Below, piece after piece: positions 8,217 to 17,223 of a stretch of DNA of 64,000 nucleotides. The notes under the pieces are model-generated. The model searched no databases and was not told the DNA's origin. It worked only from the letters and a program-made list of their open reading frames with translations. Numbering within the stretch: the stretch's first letter is position 1; each line of letters opens with the position of its first letter. Both the position numbers and the translations under genes were made by a program. The DNA lies in contig NZ_CP107968.1 in NCBI RefSeq assembly GCF_036084755.1, positions 7,882,001 to 7,946,000 on the forward strand. The letters are read 5' to 3'. The DNA is from Streptomyces sp. NBC_00370 (GTDB taxonomy: Bacteria > Actinomycetota > Actinomycetes > Streptomycetales > Streptomycetaceae).

Positions 8217-8354
8217 GTGGCCGAATCCTGTGGCGATGTGGCGGTGTGGCAGTGGGTCCGGCATCATCCCGATGTGATGGTGGAACTCACCCTGGCGGCC
8301 GGGCTAGGACCTGCGCAGCTCACGAAGGCCGCGAGGCGCCTCCGAGATTCGTGA
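8217..8354 (+). CDS. Possible 45-residue protein or gene remnant
   Basis: A GTG-initiated frame reads VAESCGDVAVWQWV and ends LTKAARRLRDS. The ending, with its basic amphipathic helix, looks like the C-terminus of a helical protein rather than random sequence, but there is no clear ribosome-binding site. It may be the tail of a gene whose front has been lost. Weak call. Confidence 0.2.
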   Translation: MAESCGDVAVWQWVRHHPDVMVELTLAAGLGPAQLTKAARRLRDS

Positions 8355-8379
8355 CCCGACGCCACCACAACAGGGCAAG

Positions 8380-8412
8380 TGAACGTCGTTCAGTTCGGTT
8401 GAACGGCGTTCA
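8380..8412. promoter_or_regulatory. Two identical 13-bp palindromes TGAACG-N-CGTTCA, 20 bp apart; probable TetR-type operators
   Basis: Copies at 8380-8392 (TGAACGTCGTTCA) and 8400-8412 (TGAACGGCGTTCA) are perfect inverted repeats around one central base. Centre-to-centre spacing of 20 bp places both on the same DNA face, as for cooperative dimer binding by TetR-family proteins. They sit ~180 bases before the serine hydrolase start, which has no TetR gene beside it, so the regulator is presumably encoded elsewhere. The rest of the 420-base gap (8171-8590) shows nothing else firm. Confidence 0.65.
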
Positions 8413-8590
8413 GTCGCCCCCGCCGACATCGCCGAAGCCCACCGGACGCGGTGGTGTCCCCACCGGTCACCGGGGGGCTACGTCCACCATGCCCTCGGGT
8501 GGCAAGGCCATGTACCGGAGATCGTCCGGCGGATTGACTGAAACCCTTACAGATCAGCGCCGGACATCGGCCGTCACCAAGGGGAACAGC

Positions 8591-9832
8591 ATGCGCATCG
8601 CTATGTCAGGGACCGCAGGCAAGACCGCCGTCGCACTCGCCGTCGTGGCCGCGTCGGCGCTGCCCGTGGGGGCGCAGGCTGCCGGGCGTCAGCAGTCGGG
8701 GCCGACCGCGTCGGCCAGTGGCACCAGCTACACCGCCGCCGATCTGAGGCGGGATCTTGCCGCGGTCAGGAAGGCCGGGGGAGGGGACGTGAACGTCGTC
8801 GCGCGGCTGGACGCGCCGCAGGGTGTGCTGCGCGCGCGGTACGGCACGGCGGGTCTCGGATCGAAGGCGCCGGTGCCGTGGGACGCGCAGTTCCGGGTGG
8901 CGAGTACGACGAAGACGTTCACGGCGGTCGTCGTCCTCCAACTCGTCGCGGAGGGAAGGCTTTCGCTCGACGACACGGTCGAGCACTGGCTGCCGGGCGT
9001 GGTCAGCGGAAACGGCAACGACGGCTCACGCATCACCGTACGGGACCTGCTCCAGCAGACCAGCGGTGTCTACGACTACATCACCGACCCCGACATGCAG
9101 GACGCCCTCCTCAACCACTTCGACGAGAACCGCTACGACGCGACGCCGCCCCGGGAGCTGGTCGCCGTCGCGATGCGGCACCGCCCCCTGTTCACCCCGG
9201 GACCGGCGGGCTCGGCGCGGCAGTGGTCGTACTCCAACACCAACTATCTGCTCGCGGCGATGATCGCCCAGAAGGCGGACGCCGGCGGAGCCTCCTGGCA
9301 GGAGCTGGTCGAACACCGGATCATCGCCCCGCTCGGGTTGCGGCACACCTACATCCCCGGCCAGAACCCCTTCCTTCCGGGCCCGCATGTGCGGGTCACG
9401 ATCGACGGCCCCGGCGGTACACCGCTCGACCCGACCGAGCAGAGCCTCCAGCACACAGCGGACTCCGGTGTCGTCAGCACCACGTCCGACCTGAACACCT
9501 TCTTCGAGGCGCTGGCGGCGGGGAAGCTGCTGCCTGCCGACCTGTGGCGGCAGATGCGCGAGACCGTCCCGTACGACGACCTGCCGGTGCCGCCGTCGGG
9601 CAAGCAGGGCGGATACGGGCTCGGTCTGCGCGAGATCCCGCTGACCTGCGGCGGGGTGTACTACCTGCACGAGGGTGACGGGCTCGGCGTGTACACCAGG
9701 CCCGCGGTGAGCGAGGACGGGCGCCGGGCCGTGACCGTGTCGGTGACCACCACCACGGCTCTGATCGACCAGACGAAGGTCAACCAGGCCGTGCAGTCAC
9801 TCACCGATCACGCGCTGTGCGGCCGCGGATAG
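8591..9832 (+). CDS. Secreted serine hydrolase of the class C beta-lactamase/DD-carboxypeptidase (S12) family
   Basis: The 413-residue precursor begins at the ATG preceded by AAGGGGA. It has a Sec signal peptide (basic MRIAMSGTAGK, hydrophobic core, cleavage after GAQAA). Catalytic motifs of the S12 family are present: S-x-x-K at Ser105-Lys108 (STTK), Y-x-N (YSN) near residue 220, and a HEG triad-like motif (YLHEGDG) near 361 in place of KTG. This fits Streptomyces R61-type D-alanyl-D-alanine carboxypeptidases and related esterases. It acts outside the cell on peptidoglycan peptides or on an ester/beta-lactam. The paired palindromes upstream probably regulate it. Confidence 0.9.
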   Translation: MRIAMSGTAGKTAVALAVVAASALPVGAQAAGRQQSGPTASASGTSYTAADLRRDLAAVRKAGGGDVNVVARLDAPQGVLRARYGTAGLGSKAPVPWDAQFRVASTTKTFTAVVVLQLVAEGRLSLDDTVEHWLPGVVSGNGNDGSRITVRDLLQQTSGVYDYITDPDMQDALLNHFDENRYDATPPRELVAVAMRHRPLFTPGPAGSARQWSYSNTNYLLAAMIAQKADAGGASWQELVEHRIIAPLGLRHTYIPGQNPFLPGPHVRVTIDGPGGTPLDPTEQSLQHTADSGVVSTTSDLNTFFEALAAGKLLPADLWRQMRETVPYDDLPVPPSGKQGGYGLGLREIPLTCGGVYYLHEGDGLGVYTRPAVSEDGRRAVTVSVTTTTALIDQTKVNQAVQSLTDHALCGRG

Positions 9833-9847
9833 CGCTCCGTGAGCCCG

Positions 9848-11662
9848 TCAGAGTCCCGAATTGCGCGCCGACCGGGGGCGGGTGAGGATGTCGCGCAGTT
9901 CGGCGGGCGGCATCTTCGGCCGGCGGTCCGCAGTCAACAGGCCGTTGATCTCCTGCTCGGTGTCGGTGAACTGGGTGTAACAGAAGCCGGCGAAACCGGA
10001 GTTCACCGCAGCCTCCACCAGGGAATCCAGCCGCTCGGCGAACTCCTGCTTCGTGGCGACGGTGTCGTAGCCGAACCACGCGGCGCCCTCGGCCGGTTCG
10101 AACGTGGCCCCGCCGAACTCGCTGAGGACGACCGGCTGTCCTTCGTGCCGTACGCCGTCCAGCGTGAGGCGCTTCGCGCCCGGCCACTGGTCGACTATCG
10201 CGCCCCGCCGCAACGCGGCGTGTCCGTACCGCTCCCGCAGCACCTCCGCGTGCTGGGTGTAGTCGTGCACACCCCAGATATCGGCGGCAGACACCTCCCA
10301 GCCGTCGTTGGAGACGGCAGGGCGCGACGGGTCCAGGGACTTGGTGAGGTGGTACAGGGCGTCCATGAAGTGCCGCTGCGCCGGGACGAGTCCGGGGTTC
10401 GGGACGGACCAGGACTCGTTGATCGGCACCCACGCGACGATCGAGGGGTGACTGAGGTCGCGTGCGACGGCTTCGGTCCATTCACCGACCGTCCGCTCGA
10501 CGGTCGGTGTGCCGAAGGCGTACGCGGAGGGCATCTCTTCCCACAGCATCAACCCGATCCGGTCGGCCCAGTAGAGGAAGCGCGGATCTTCGATCTTCTG
10601 GTGGATGCGCAGCCCGTTGAGGCCGAGTTCCTTGGCCAGTTCGACGTCGCGGCGCAGCTCGTCGGCCGACGCCGACAGGTGCGAAGCGGGCCAGTAGCCC
10701 TGTTGCAGCGCGAACCGCAGGAAGTACGGCTTGTGGTTGAGCAGGAAGACGCCGTCGCTCCAGTTGATGTCGCGCAGACCGAGGTACGAGGTGACGTGGT
10801 CGACGGGCGCGCCGTCGGCCGCGTCACTGACCTCGACCGTCGCGTCCACGAGATGTGGGTGCTCCGGGGTCCAGAGCAGATCGTCGAGATCCTGTCCGTG
10901 CCGCAGGGCCGGCACAGCGACGTCGAACACGGTCTCCTGCCCCTCGGTCAGGGTCCGTTGCTCGGCCAGTACGCGGTCGCCGAGGGTGAGCCGGACCGTC
11001 AGATGCAGGGGGCGCCGTGGCCATCGGTTGAGGTTCAGCCGGCAGTGCACGCGGGCGTGGGCGACGTCGGGCGTCCAGTGCAGGAGCGTCACATGCTCGT
11101 CCGGGACGTCCTCCAGCCACACCGGCTGCCAGATGCCGGACGTGCGGTGGTACCAGATGATGTGCGGATCCTGCTGCCAGTCCTGCTTGCCACGCGGCTG
11201 GGCCGCGTCGCGCGGCTCGTCCTCGGCGCGGACCACGACGACCTGCTCCCCGTCGTGGTCGATCGCGTCGGTGACGTCGCAGGAGAAGCCGGTGTGGCCG
11301 CCTTCGTGACGGCCGACCAGGTGGCCGTTCACCCATACGTCGGCCCGGTAGTCGACCGCGCCGAAGTGCAGCAAGAGGCGCCGGCCCGCGGCCGGTACGG
11401 GCACGTCGACCGTACGCCGGTACCAGAGCACCGGATGGAAAGCGGTGTCGCGCAGGCCCGACGCCTCCGACTCGGGCGGGTAGGGCACGGTGATGGTCGC
11501 CGTGAAGGGTTCGGTGCTGTCCGGGTCCATCCAGCGGCCGGACCGTCCGCGGTCCTCGTCGTCGTAGGCGAACTGCCAGGGGCCCGACAGGTCGCGCCAG
11601 TTCGGGTCCCGTACGAGCTGCGGCCGAGGATGGCCCGCTGCTGCCAGGTGGGTGTGGGGCAT
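9848..11662 (-). CDS. Glycoside hydrolase family 2 enzyme (beta-galactosidase/beta-glucuronidase-like)
   Basis: The 604-residue protein has the GH2 order. An N-terminal sugar-binding jelly roll (WRDLSGPWQFAYDDEDRG, then LHFGAVDYRADVWVNGHLVGRHEGG, the family signature) is followed by an immunoglobulin-like domain and a TIM barrel. The acid/base glutamate is in WVPINESW (near residue 414) and the nucleophile in VVLSEFGG (near 514). There is no signal peptide, so it should act inside the cell on an oligosaccharide brought in by the ABC importer encoded just upstream. It is the last gene of the LacI-controlled operon. Exact sugar (galactoside, glucuronide, mannoside) cannot be read from sequence. 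Confidence 0.9.
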   Translation of the reverse strand: MPHTHLAAAGHPRPQLVRDPNWRDLSGPWQFAYDDEDRGRSGRWMDPDSTEPFTATITVPYPPESEASGLRDTAFHPVLWYRRTVDVPVPAAGRRLLLHFGAVDYRADVWVNGHLVGRHEGGHTGFSCDVTDAIDHDGEQVVVVRAEDEPRDAAQPRGKQDWQQDPHIIWYHRTSGIWQPVWLEDVPDEHVTLLHWTPDVAHARVHCRLNLNRWPRRPLHLTVRLTLGDRVLAEQRTLTEGQETVFDVAVPALRHGQDLDDLLWTPEHPHLVDATVEVSDAADGAPVDHVTSYLGLRDINWSDGVFLLNHKPYFLRFALQQGYWPASHLSASADELRRDVELAKELGLNGLRIHQKIEDPRFLYWADRIGLMLWEEMPSAYAFGTPTVERTVGEWTEAVARDLSHPSIVAWVPINESWSVPNPGLVPAQRHFMDALYHLTKSLDPSRPAVSNDGWEVSAADIWGVHDYTQHAEVLRERYGHAALRRGAIVDQWPGAKRLTLDGVRHEGQPVVLSEFGGATFEPAEGAAWFGYDTVATKQEFAERLDSLVEAAVNSGFAGFCYTQFTDTEQEINGLLTADRRPKMPPAELRDILTRPRSARNSGL

Positions 11663-11743
11663 GCGAGAACTCCGGTGGTGCCAGGCCCTGGGAGGGCGCA
11701 GGGAAGAGGAAGTAGGGGTGTGCGCGGCGAGGCCGTCCGGGCT

Positions 11744-12355
11744 TCAGGCGTCCTGCCGGCCCGGGGCGCGGCGGAGGTCCACCACGGTGGCGGCGAACGC
11801 CAGCGCTCCCGGCAGCAGTGGGATCAGCAGGGGCAGCGACCAGACGAGGAGCGCCGACAGGAGCACGGCGCCCGCCAGCAGCAGCGTGCCGCCCGGGTCG
11901 GCGGCCGCGCGAACGAGCGCCTCACGCGCGGACAGCCGGTGTGGGGCCTCCAGCGCCGTGGCGCGCAGTCCCACGACCGCGGCGGCCAGCGTGACGACGA
12001 CCAGGGCGACCGCCATGACATGCGCTCCCGGCATCGAGCTGCCCACCAGGGCGGCGTCGACCAGCAGGACCAGGACGAACGCCGGTGGGATCAGCCCGAC
12101 GGCGAGTGTGCGCCTGGACAGGAGCGTCCGCAGGTGGTCGGCGTACGTCGCGAACTTGACCTGCACCCCGTCGGCCGCGGTCTGCCGGAGCGTCGCCGAG
12201 GCGGCGGCGAAAGCGGCAGGGGCCGTGACGACCGGGAGGCACGCGAGGCTGGTGAGCAGACCGACGAGCAGCACGTCGGCGAAGAGGGTGAAGCTGGTCC
12301 CGAAGATCTCGCCCGGTTGCCGGCGGTCGGGAGGGGTGGCGGATGCGTGGGTCAC
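11744..12355 (-). CDS. DUF624 (YesL-like) integral membrane protein
   Basis: The 203-residue protein has about five hydrophobic segments and an N-terminal GEIFGTSFTLFADVLLVGLL region typical of DUF624/YesL proteins. These are regularly encoded with carbohydrate ABC importers and glycosidases in actinobacteria and Bacillus, but have no proven biochemical role. It starts at a GTG six bases after the preceding permease stop and sits before the GH2 gene, so it is part of the sugar operon. A role in assembling or tuning the transporter is a guess from context. Confidence 0.8.
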   Translation of the reverse strand: MTHASATPPDRRQPGEIFGTSFTLFADVLLVGLLTSLACLPVVTAPAAFAAASATLRQTAADGVQVKFATYADHLRTLLSRRTLAVGLIPPAFVLVLLVDAALVGSSMPGAHVMAVALVVVTLAAAVVGLRATALEAPHRLSAREALVRAAADPGGTLLLAGAVLLSALLVWSLPLLIPLLPGALAFAATVVDLRRAPGRQDA

Positions 12356-12361
12356 GGAGCC

Positions 12362-13198
12362 TCAGCCCTTCAGTCCGGAGGTGGCAAGGCCCTGCACCAG
12401 ATAGCGCTGGAACACGAAGAAGAACAGCACGATCGGCAGCACGGAGATCACCGACATCGCGAACATGGGTCCGTAGGCGGAGGTGCTGGACTGGTCGACG
12501 AAGCTGCGCAGGGCGAGGGTGATGGTGAACTTCTCCGGTGCGAACAGGTAGATCATCTGTGTGAAGAAGTCGTTCCACGTCCAGATGAACGTGAAGATGG
12601 CGGTGGTGATCAGCGCGGGCCGGCTCAGCGGCAGGGTGATCGACCAGTACGTGCGGAAGGGGCCGCAGCCGTCGATACGGGCCGACTCGTCCAGCTCGCG
12701 TGGCAGCCCGCGCATGAACTGCACGATCAGGAAGACGAAGAACGCCTCGGTGGCCAGGAACTTCGGCAGGATCAGCGGCCAGTAGGTGTCCACCATGCCG
12801 AGCCGGTTGAAGATGATGTACTGCGGGATCAGTACGACGTGGTGCGGCAGCATCAGCGTCGCCACCATGAACCCGAACATCACCTTGCTCATGCGGAAGC
12901 GCAGCCGGGCGAAGGCGTAGGCGGCCAGCGAGCAGGACAGGACGTTGCCGACGACGGCGCCGCCCGCGATCAGCAGGGTGTTGCCGAGCAGTCGGGTGAC
13001 GGAGATGCCGGACACACCGTCGAGGGCCGTCGTGTAGTTGGACCACTCCAGGTGCTTGGGCCACAGGTCGAGGCTGGTCACCACCTCGTCGGCCGGTTTG
13101 AGCGACGTGGCCAGCAGCCAGGCCAGCGGGTAGAGCAGCAGGAGCAGACCCACGACCGCGATCGTGTGCGGCAGCCACCGCTTCATGGCGATGTTCAT
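12362..13198 (-). CDS. Carbohydrate ABC importer, inner-membrane permease (MalG type)
   Basis: This 278-residue protein has six membrane helices and the cytoplasmic EAA loop that docks the ATPase, read as ELDESARIDGCGPFRTYW followed by SITLPLSRP. The FLIVQFMRGLP segment just ahead of the loop is typical of MalG/LacG-type permeases (CUT1 family). It overlaps the MalF-type permease gene by 4 bases. No ATP-binding subunit is encoded in the operon; CUT1 systems in Streptomyces commonly share the MsiK ATPase encoded elsewhere. Confidence 0.93.
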   Translation of the reverse strand: MNIAMKRWLPHTIAVVGLLLLLYPLAWLLATSLKPADEVVTSLDLWPKHLEWSNYTTALDGVSGISVTRLLGNTLLIAGGAVVGNVLSCSLAAYAFARLRFRMSKVMFGFMVATLMLPHHVVLIPQYIIFNRLGMVDTYWPLILPKFLATEAFFVFLIVQFMRGLPRELDESARIDGCGPFRTYWSITLPLSRPALITTAIFTFIWTWNDFFTQMIYLFAPEKFTITLALRSFVDQSSTSAYGPMFAMSVISVLPIVLFFFVFQRYLVQGLATSGLKG

Positions 13199-14163
13199 CG
13201 TCCCTCCTCGTCCGCGTAGAAGACCCAGGACCGGGACGTCCGGAACAGGATCAGGGTGACCACACCGATGGCGATCAGCAGCAGCCAGGCCATCGCCGCC
13301 GCGTAGCCCATGTGCGAGGCGGTGAAGCCGCGCTCGTACAGGTAGAGCGTGTAGAACAGCGTGGAGTCCGCGGGCCCGCCGTCACCGCCGCTGATGACGA
13401 ACGCGGGGGTGAACACCTGGAACGACTGGATGGTCTCCAGCACCAGGTTGAAGAAGACGACAGGGGAGAGCATCGGCACGGTGATGGACACGAACTGCCG
13501 CCAGCGGCCCGCGCCGTCGAGCGCCGCGGCCTCGTAGAGGTCGGGGGAGATCTGCTGCAGCCCGGCCAGGAAGATCACCATGGGTGCGCCGAACTGCCAC
13601 ACCGTGAGCAGCACGACCGCGTACACCGCGAGGTGCGGGCTGCCGATCCAACTGCCGGTGTGGATGCCGACCTTGTCCAGGACGTTGGTGACCGAGCCGC
13701 CGTCGTTGAACAGCGCGCGCCACACCAGCGCGATGGACATGCTCGCACCGAGCAGGGACGGCGCGTAGAACGCCGAACGGTAGAAGGCCCGGCCGCGGTT
13801 GAGGTTCTTCAGCAGCACCGCCACACCGAGCGCGAAGGCCAGCTTCAGCGGGACGGCGATCACGACGTACAGCAGCGTCGTCCCCACCGACCGCCAGTAG
13901 CGCGGGTCGTTGGTGAGCATGTCGGTGTAGTTGCGCAGCCCCACCCACCGTGGCGGGTCGAGGAGGTTGTAGTCCGTGAACGACAGGTAGAGGGAGACGG
14001 CCATCGGCACCAGGGTCAGTACGACGGCGCCGATCATCCACGGCGAGAGGAACACGTAGGCGGGCCACTGCCGTTCGCGCCTCGTGCGGCGTCGCCCGGC
14101 CGGGGCCTGCCGCTCCGTCGTCGGGCCCGGCCGTACGGCGGCCTTGGTCGACACAGTGCTCAT
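13195..14163 (-). CDS. Carbohydrate ABC importer, inner-membrane permease (MalF type)
   Basis: The 322-residue protein has a basic N-terminus (RRTRRERQW), six membrane helices beginning AYVFLSPWMIGAVVLTLVPM, and the EAA loop LYEAAALDGAGRWRQFVSIT followed by VPMLSP. This is the MalF/LacF-type partner of the following permease. Start and stop overlap by 4 bases with both neighbours, showing translational coupling in the binding protein-permease-permease order. Substrate specificity would come from the upstream binding protein. Confidence 0.93.
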   Translation of the reverse strand: MSTVSTKAAVRPGPTTERQAPAGRRRTRRERQWPAYVFLSPWMIGAVVLTLVPMAVSLYLSFTDYNLLDPPRWVGLRNYTDMLTNDPRYWRSVGTTLLYVVIAVPLKLAFALGVAVLLKNLNRGRAFYRSAFYAPSLLGASMSIALVWRALFNDGGSVTNVLDKVGIHTGSWIGSPHLAVYAVVLLTVWQFGAPMVIFLAGLQQISPDLYEAAALDGAGRWRQFVSITVPMLSPVVFFNLVLETIQSFQVFTPAFVISGGDGGPADSTLFYTLYLYERGFTASHMGYAAAMAWLLLIAIGVVTLILFRTSRSWVFYADEEGR

Positions 14164-15497
14164 GACGTCAGCTCCCGCTTGGCCTCGTTGATCAGTTCGC
14201 GCGCCGCTTCCCGTGGGGTGGACAGCTCGAAGATCACCCGCTGGTACTCGCGTTTGAAGGCGGTCTGGATCGCGATGTCGCCCCGTGGCGGTGCGCTGGG
14301 CGGCGCGTCGAGGCCGTAGGACTCCATCATTTGCGAGTACTGGTAGATCTCGTGCTCAGGGCCCTTGAGGGTCTTGGCGACGCGGTCGGCGATCACCCGG
14401 TTGGGCGGGGTGGACCGGGTGAAGCCCATGATGTCGCCCGCCCGCCGGTCGTTGAGCAGGAAGTCGACCAACTCCGCCGCTTCCTTGGGGTGTTCGGTGT
14501 GCGCCCCGACGCCGATGAGCATGGTGGGTTTGAAGTACTGCCCCGGGCGGCCCGCGGTCGTCGGCACGGGACCGAAGCGGATACGGTCGCCGAGCAGCGT
14601 GGTGTAACCGGGGAACGTCGCGTCCCAGGTGTAGTCGGCGGCGCCGTGCCCACGGCCCAGCGGACTGGTCTCGGTGCTGTCGGCCTGCGCGGTGTCACTG
14701 GCCGTCGCGATGGCGCCTTCCTTGCGCAGCTTGTTGAGGAAGGTCCAGAACTCGGTGAGGTCGTTCTCGGTGAACCCGAGCCTCTGCTGGCCGTCGTAGA
14801 GCTGCTTGCCCCGGCCGCGCAGCCAGTCCTCGAACACGTCCTCGTTGTCACCGCCGTTGTTGGAGCCCGTGACGGGGACTCCGTCCGGCGCCTTCAGGCC
14901 GAGGTCGGCGATCTTCTTGTTGGCGTCGGCCCAGTCCTCCCACGTCCAGCTCGGATTCGGTGCCGGGACGCCGGCCTTCTTGTAGAGGGCGGAGTCGTAC
15001 GCGTACCCGGTGATGCCCCGGCCCATCGGCAGGGCGTACTGCTTGCCTTCGTACGTCCCCGTGCGGACGAGTTCGTCGTCCATCTCGTCCGTGCGGATCG
15101 TCTTGTTCGCGATGTCCTTGCCGAGCGACATGAGCGCGCCGCCGCCCGCGTACTGCGAGATCTGCCGGTAGTCGAGCTGCGCCACGTCGGGTATATCGCC
15201 GCCGGCCGCCTGGGTGGCCAGCTTCTGGAGGTACGAGCCGAAGTCCGCGTTCGAGGTGCGGACGGTGACGCCGGGGTGCTCCTTCTCGAAGAGCCGCACG
15301 GCCTCGTCGGTGCGCGCGGCACGGTCGTCGTTGCCCCACCAGGTGAAGGTGAGGGTCACTCCTTGGGACGCCGTACCGCTCTCGGCGGAACACGCGGAGA
15401 GCGTGGCCGTCAGGGCCGTGCTGAGACCGACGACGGCCGCGGCCAGTACGGCCCGGCGGCGTGGGAGTCGGCGCCGCCCGCTTCGGGGCTCGGGCAT
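14160..15497 (-). CDS. Sugar ABC importer solute-binding lipoprotein
   Basis: The 445-residue protein starts at the ATG preceded by GGAAGG. Its signal peptide carries twin arginines (RRRLPRRRAVLAAAVV) and ends in a lipobox (LSACS), so it is anchored on the outer face of the membrane. The mature part is a cluster B (MalE-like) binding protein: VTLTFTWWGNDDRA at the start, the hinge region GITGYAYDSALYKKAGVP, and PNPSWTWEDWADANKK. It delivers the sugar to the two permeases encoded next. Tryptophan-rich binding segments fit an oligosaccharide or glycoside ligand. Confidence 0.92.
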   Translation of the reverse strand: MPEPRSGRRRLPRRRAVLAAAVVGLSTALTATLSACSAESGTASQGVTLTFTWWGNDDRAARTDEAVRLFEKEHPGVTVRTSNADFGSYLQKLATQAAGGDIPDVAQLDYRQISQYAGGGALMSLGKDIANKTIRTDEMDDELVRTGTYEGKQYALPMGRGITGYAYDSALYKKAGVPAPNPSWTWEDWADANKKIADLGLKAPDGVPVTGSNNGGDNEDVFEDWLRGRGKQLYDGQQRLGFTENDLTEFWTFLNKLRKEGAIATASDTAQADSTETSPLGRGHGAADYTWDATFPGYTTLLGDRIRFGPVPTTAGRPGQYFKPTMLIGVGAHTEHPKEAAELVDFLLNDRRAGDIMGFTRSTPPNRVIADRVAKTLKGPEHEIYQYSQMMESYGLDAPPSAPPRGDIAIQTAFKREYQRVIFELSTPREAARELINEAKRELTS

Positions 15498-15577
15498 AGG
15501 GGCCTTCCAGGGGAGGGAGGTGAATGGGGGAGGAGGAGGGGTGGTTCGCTCCGGGGGTGGAGCGACGGCTCGCGCCG

Positions 15578-16306
15578 TCAGATGCCGGCGTAGACGTCGA
15601 GCCGGCCGCACATGCCGAACCGCCCCCGTGCGGTGGGTCCGGTCGCGGTGACCGTGGCCTCGGCCAGATGCCGTACGTCCTGAGCGCGCAGCGCGCCGAG
15701 TTGGGCCTGCGTCGCCGACGCGGCCGCGTGTGCGCCGTCCTTCCAGCGCTGCTCCCACGCGTCGAGCAGGGGCCGCACCAGCTCGCCCGCCGCCCGCTGG
15801 AACTCCGCCAGCGGCTTCGGGTCGCCGGCTTCGGTGGCCTCGCGCAGTTCGAGGAAGCGCCGGACCGCGAGGTCGCGGCGGGCGCGTGCGACCGCCACCT
15901 GCTCGGCCTCGGGGACGTCGGCGGGGATACGCACCGCGTCCGTGTACACCTCGCGATCGGCGAGCAGATCCTGCGGCAGCGTCAGCACCGCGTCCCCCGC
16001 CTCCGGCAGTCCGTTGTTCTGCATCACGACGGTGATGTCAAGACCGCCCTCGTTGATGAGCCGGTGGATCGTGCCCGGGGTGAACCAGGCCACCGTGCCC
16101 GGCTCCAGGGGCGTCTCGCGGAAGCCGGAGACGGTGAGGGTCTGCACGGCTCCCCGGCCCGCCGTCACGACGTACCCCTCGCTGCAGGTGAGGTGCAGAT
16201 GCGGGGTGCCTCCGCCGGGACGGCCGTCGGCGGTGGGCCAGTCGTACACGCTCAGCCGGGACACGCCGACCGCCCCGGGAAAGCCGTCGTACGTCGCGCT
16301 CACCAT
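15578..16306 (-). CDS. Cupin-domain protein of the sugar operon
   Basis: The 242-residue product has a single N-terminal cupin barrel. The metal-site motif 1 is GGTPHLHLTCSEGYVV (His-x-His and Glu) and motif 2 is PGTVAWFTPGTIHRLIN (second His). A helical C-terminal half, rich in Arg and Ala, follows. Such proteins act as metal-dependent isomerases, lyases or sugar sensors; I cannot tell which. It overlaps the DUF6807 gene upstream by 7 bases, so both are probably made together and act on the same sugar derivative. Confidence 0.8.
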   Translation of the reverse strand: MVSATYDGFPGAVGVSRLSVYDWPTADGRPGGGTPHLHLTCSEGYVVTAGRGAVQTLTVSGFRETPLEPGTVAWFTPGTIHRLINEGGLDITVVMQNNGLPEAGDAVLTLPQDLLADREVYTDAVRIPADVPEAEQVAVARARRDLAVRRFLELREATEAGDPKPLAEFQRAAGELVRPLLDAWEQRWKDGAHAAASATQAQLGALRAQDVRHLAEATVTATGPTARGRFGMCGRLDVYAGI

Positions 16307-17223
16307 GCGTGTGCCTCCAGATGCGCGGCGACCTGACCGCGGTCCCAGGCGCCGTCGGCGACGAGGACGCGATAGCTCCGGGTGAGTGTGTCGCCGGGGG
16401 CGAGGACCAGCTCCTCGTGGAACGCCCAGGACGGTGCGACAGCGGCGAACGGGTCACTGCGCACGAACCAGTGCGCCGGGTGCGTTCCGTTACCGCCCGC
16501 GTGGTCGTTGGCCGGGGCGTGCTCGAAGACGAGCGTGGCATGGCCGTCGCGGCCGTCGTGCTCACCGACGTAGGCCAGCCAGGTCGCCTGACTGCCCATC
16601 AGGTCCCCGGCCTCCGCCTCGGCGGTGAAGACCTGGCCGTCGCGGAAGGCGCGCGGGCCGCGCCAGAACAGACCGGTGTATCCGGCGGCCGGCCGGCCGT
16701 GGGTGGTGGGGCTGCCGAACCGCAGCGGTTCCGTACGCCGGTTGGTCACGGCCGACGTCCAGGTGAACGACCAGCTGCCGGCCCGCTGATCGACGTCGCG
16801 CACCTCGATGCGGCGCTGCTCCTCGGCCCACAGCTCCCCGTCGTACGGGTGCCAGGTCAGGCGCTCGGCGATGACGGCGCCGGCGCCCGTGGCCGAGACT
16901 TCGTCGAAGGCCACATGAGCCATCGAGCCGACCCGCTCGGGCAGTTCGAGATACCCCTCGCCGTGCACATAGGTGTTGCCGCCCCACAGGTTCTGGCCCG
17001 ACAGATGGGAAGCGGTCAGCTGCAGCCCCTTGTGCCAGCGGTGGTCGTTGGGGCGGTAGTCGGTGACCAGCCCGCCGGACAGGGTCCGGATCGGATGGAG
17101 GTACGGCTTGGGTGCCTCCCACGCGGCCTCCGGGCGGTACACATAGGTGAACAGCTCGGTGCCGGTGGCTTCGTGGGCGACGGTGATGCGGTCGCCGTGG
17201 GCATGGGTCAGTGCGAGCGTCAT
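16300..17223 (-). CDS. DUF6807 (PmoA-like) protein
   Basis: The 307-residue protein resembles the family annotated as PmoA or DUF6807: YVYRPEAAWEAPKPYLHPIR near the start, the DYRPNDHRWHKGLQLTASHL block, and NLWGGNTYVHGEG. The fold is expected to be a galactose-mutarotase-like beta sandwich, and members sit in actinobacterial and Bacteroidetes sugar-catabolism operons beside Gfo/Idh oxidoreductases, as here. The methane-oxygenase name is historical and should not be taken as function. Conserved His and Asp residues in HPIR and NDHRWH are candidates for the active site. It overlaps both neighbours. Confidence 0.85.
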   Translation of the reverse strand: MTLALTHAHGDRITVAHEATGTELFTYVYRPEAAWEAPKPYLHPIRTLSGGLVTDYRPNDHRWHKGLQLTASHLSGQNLWGGNTYVHGEGYLELPERVGSMAHVAFDEVSATGAGAVIAERLTWHPYDGELWAEEQRRIEVRDVDQRAGSWSFTWTSAVTNRRTEPLRFGSPTTHGRPAAGYTGLFWRGPRAFRDGQVFTAEAEAGDLMGSQATWLAYVGEHDGRDGHATLVFEHAPANDHAGGNGTHPAHWFVRSDPFAAVAPSWAFHEELVLAPGDTLTRSYRVLVADGAWDRGQVAAHLEAHAW

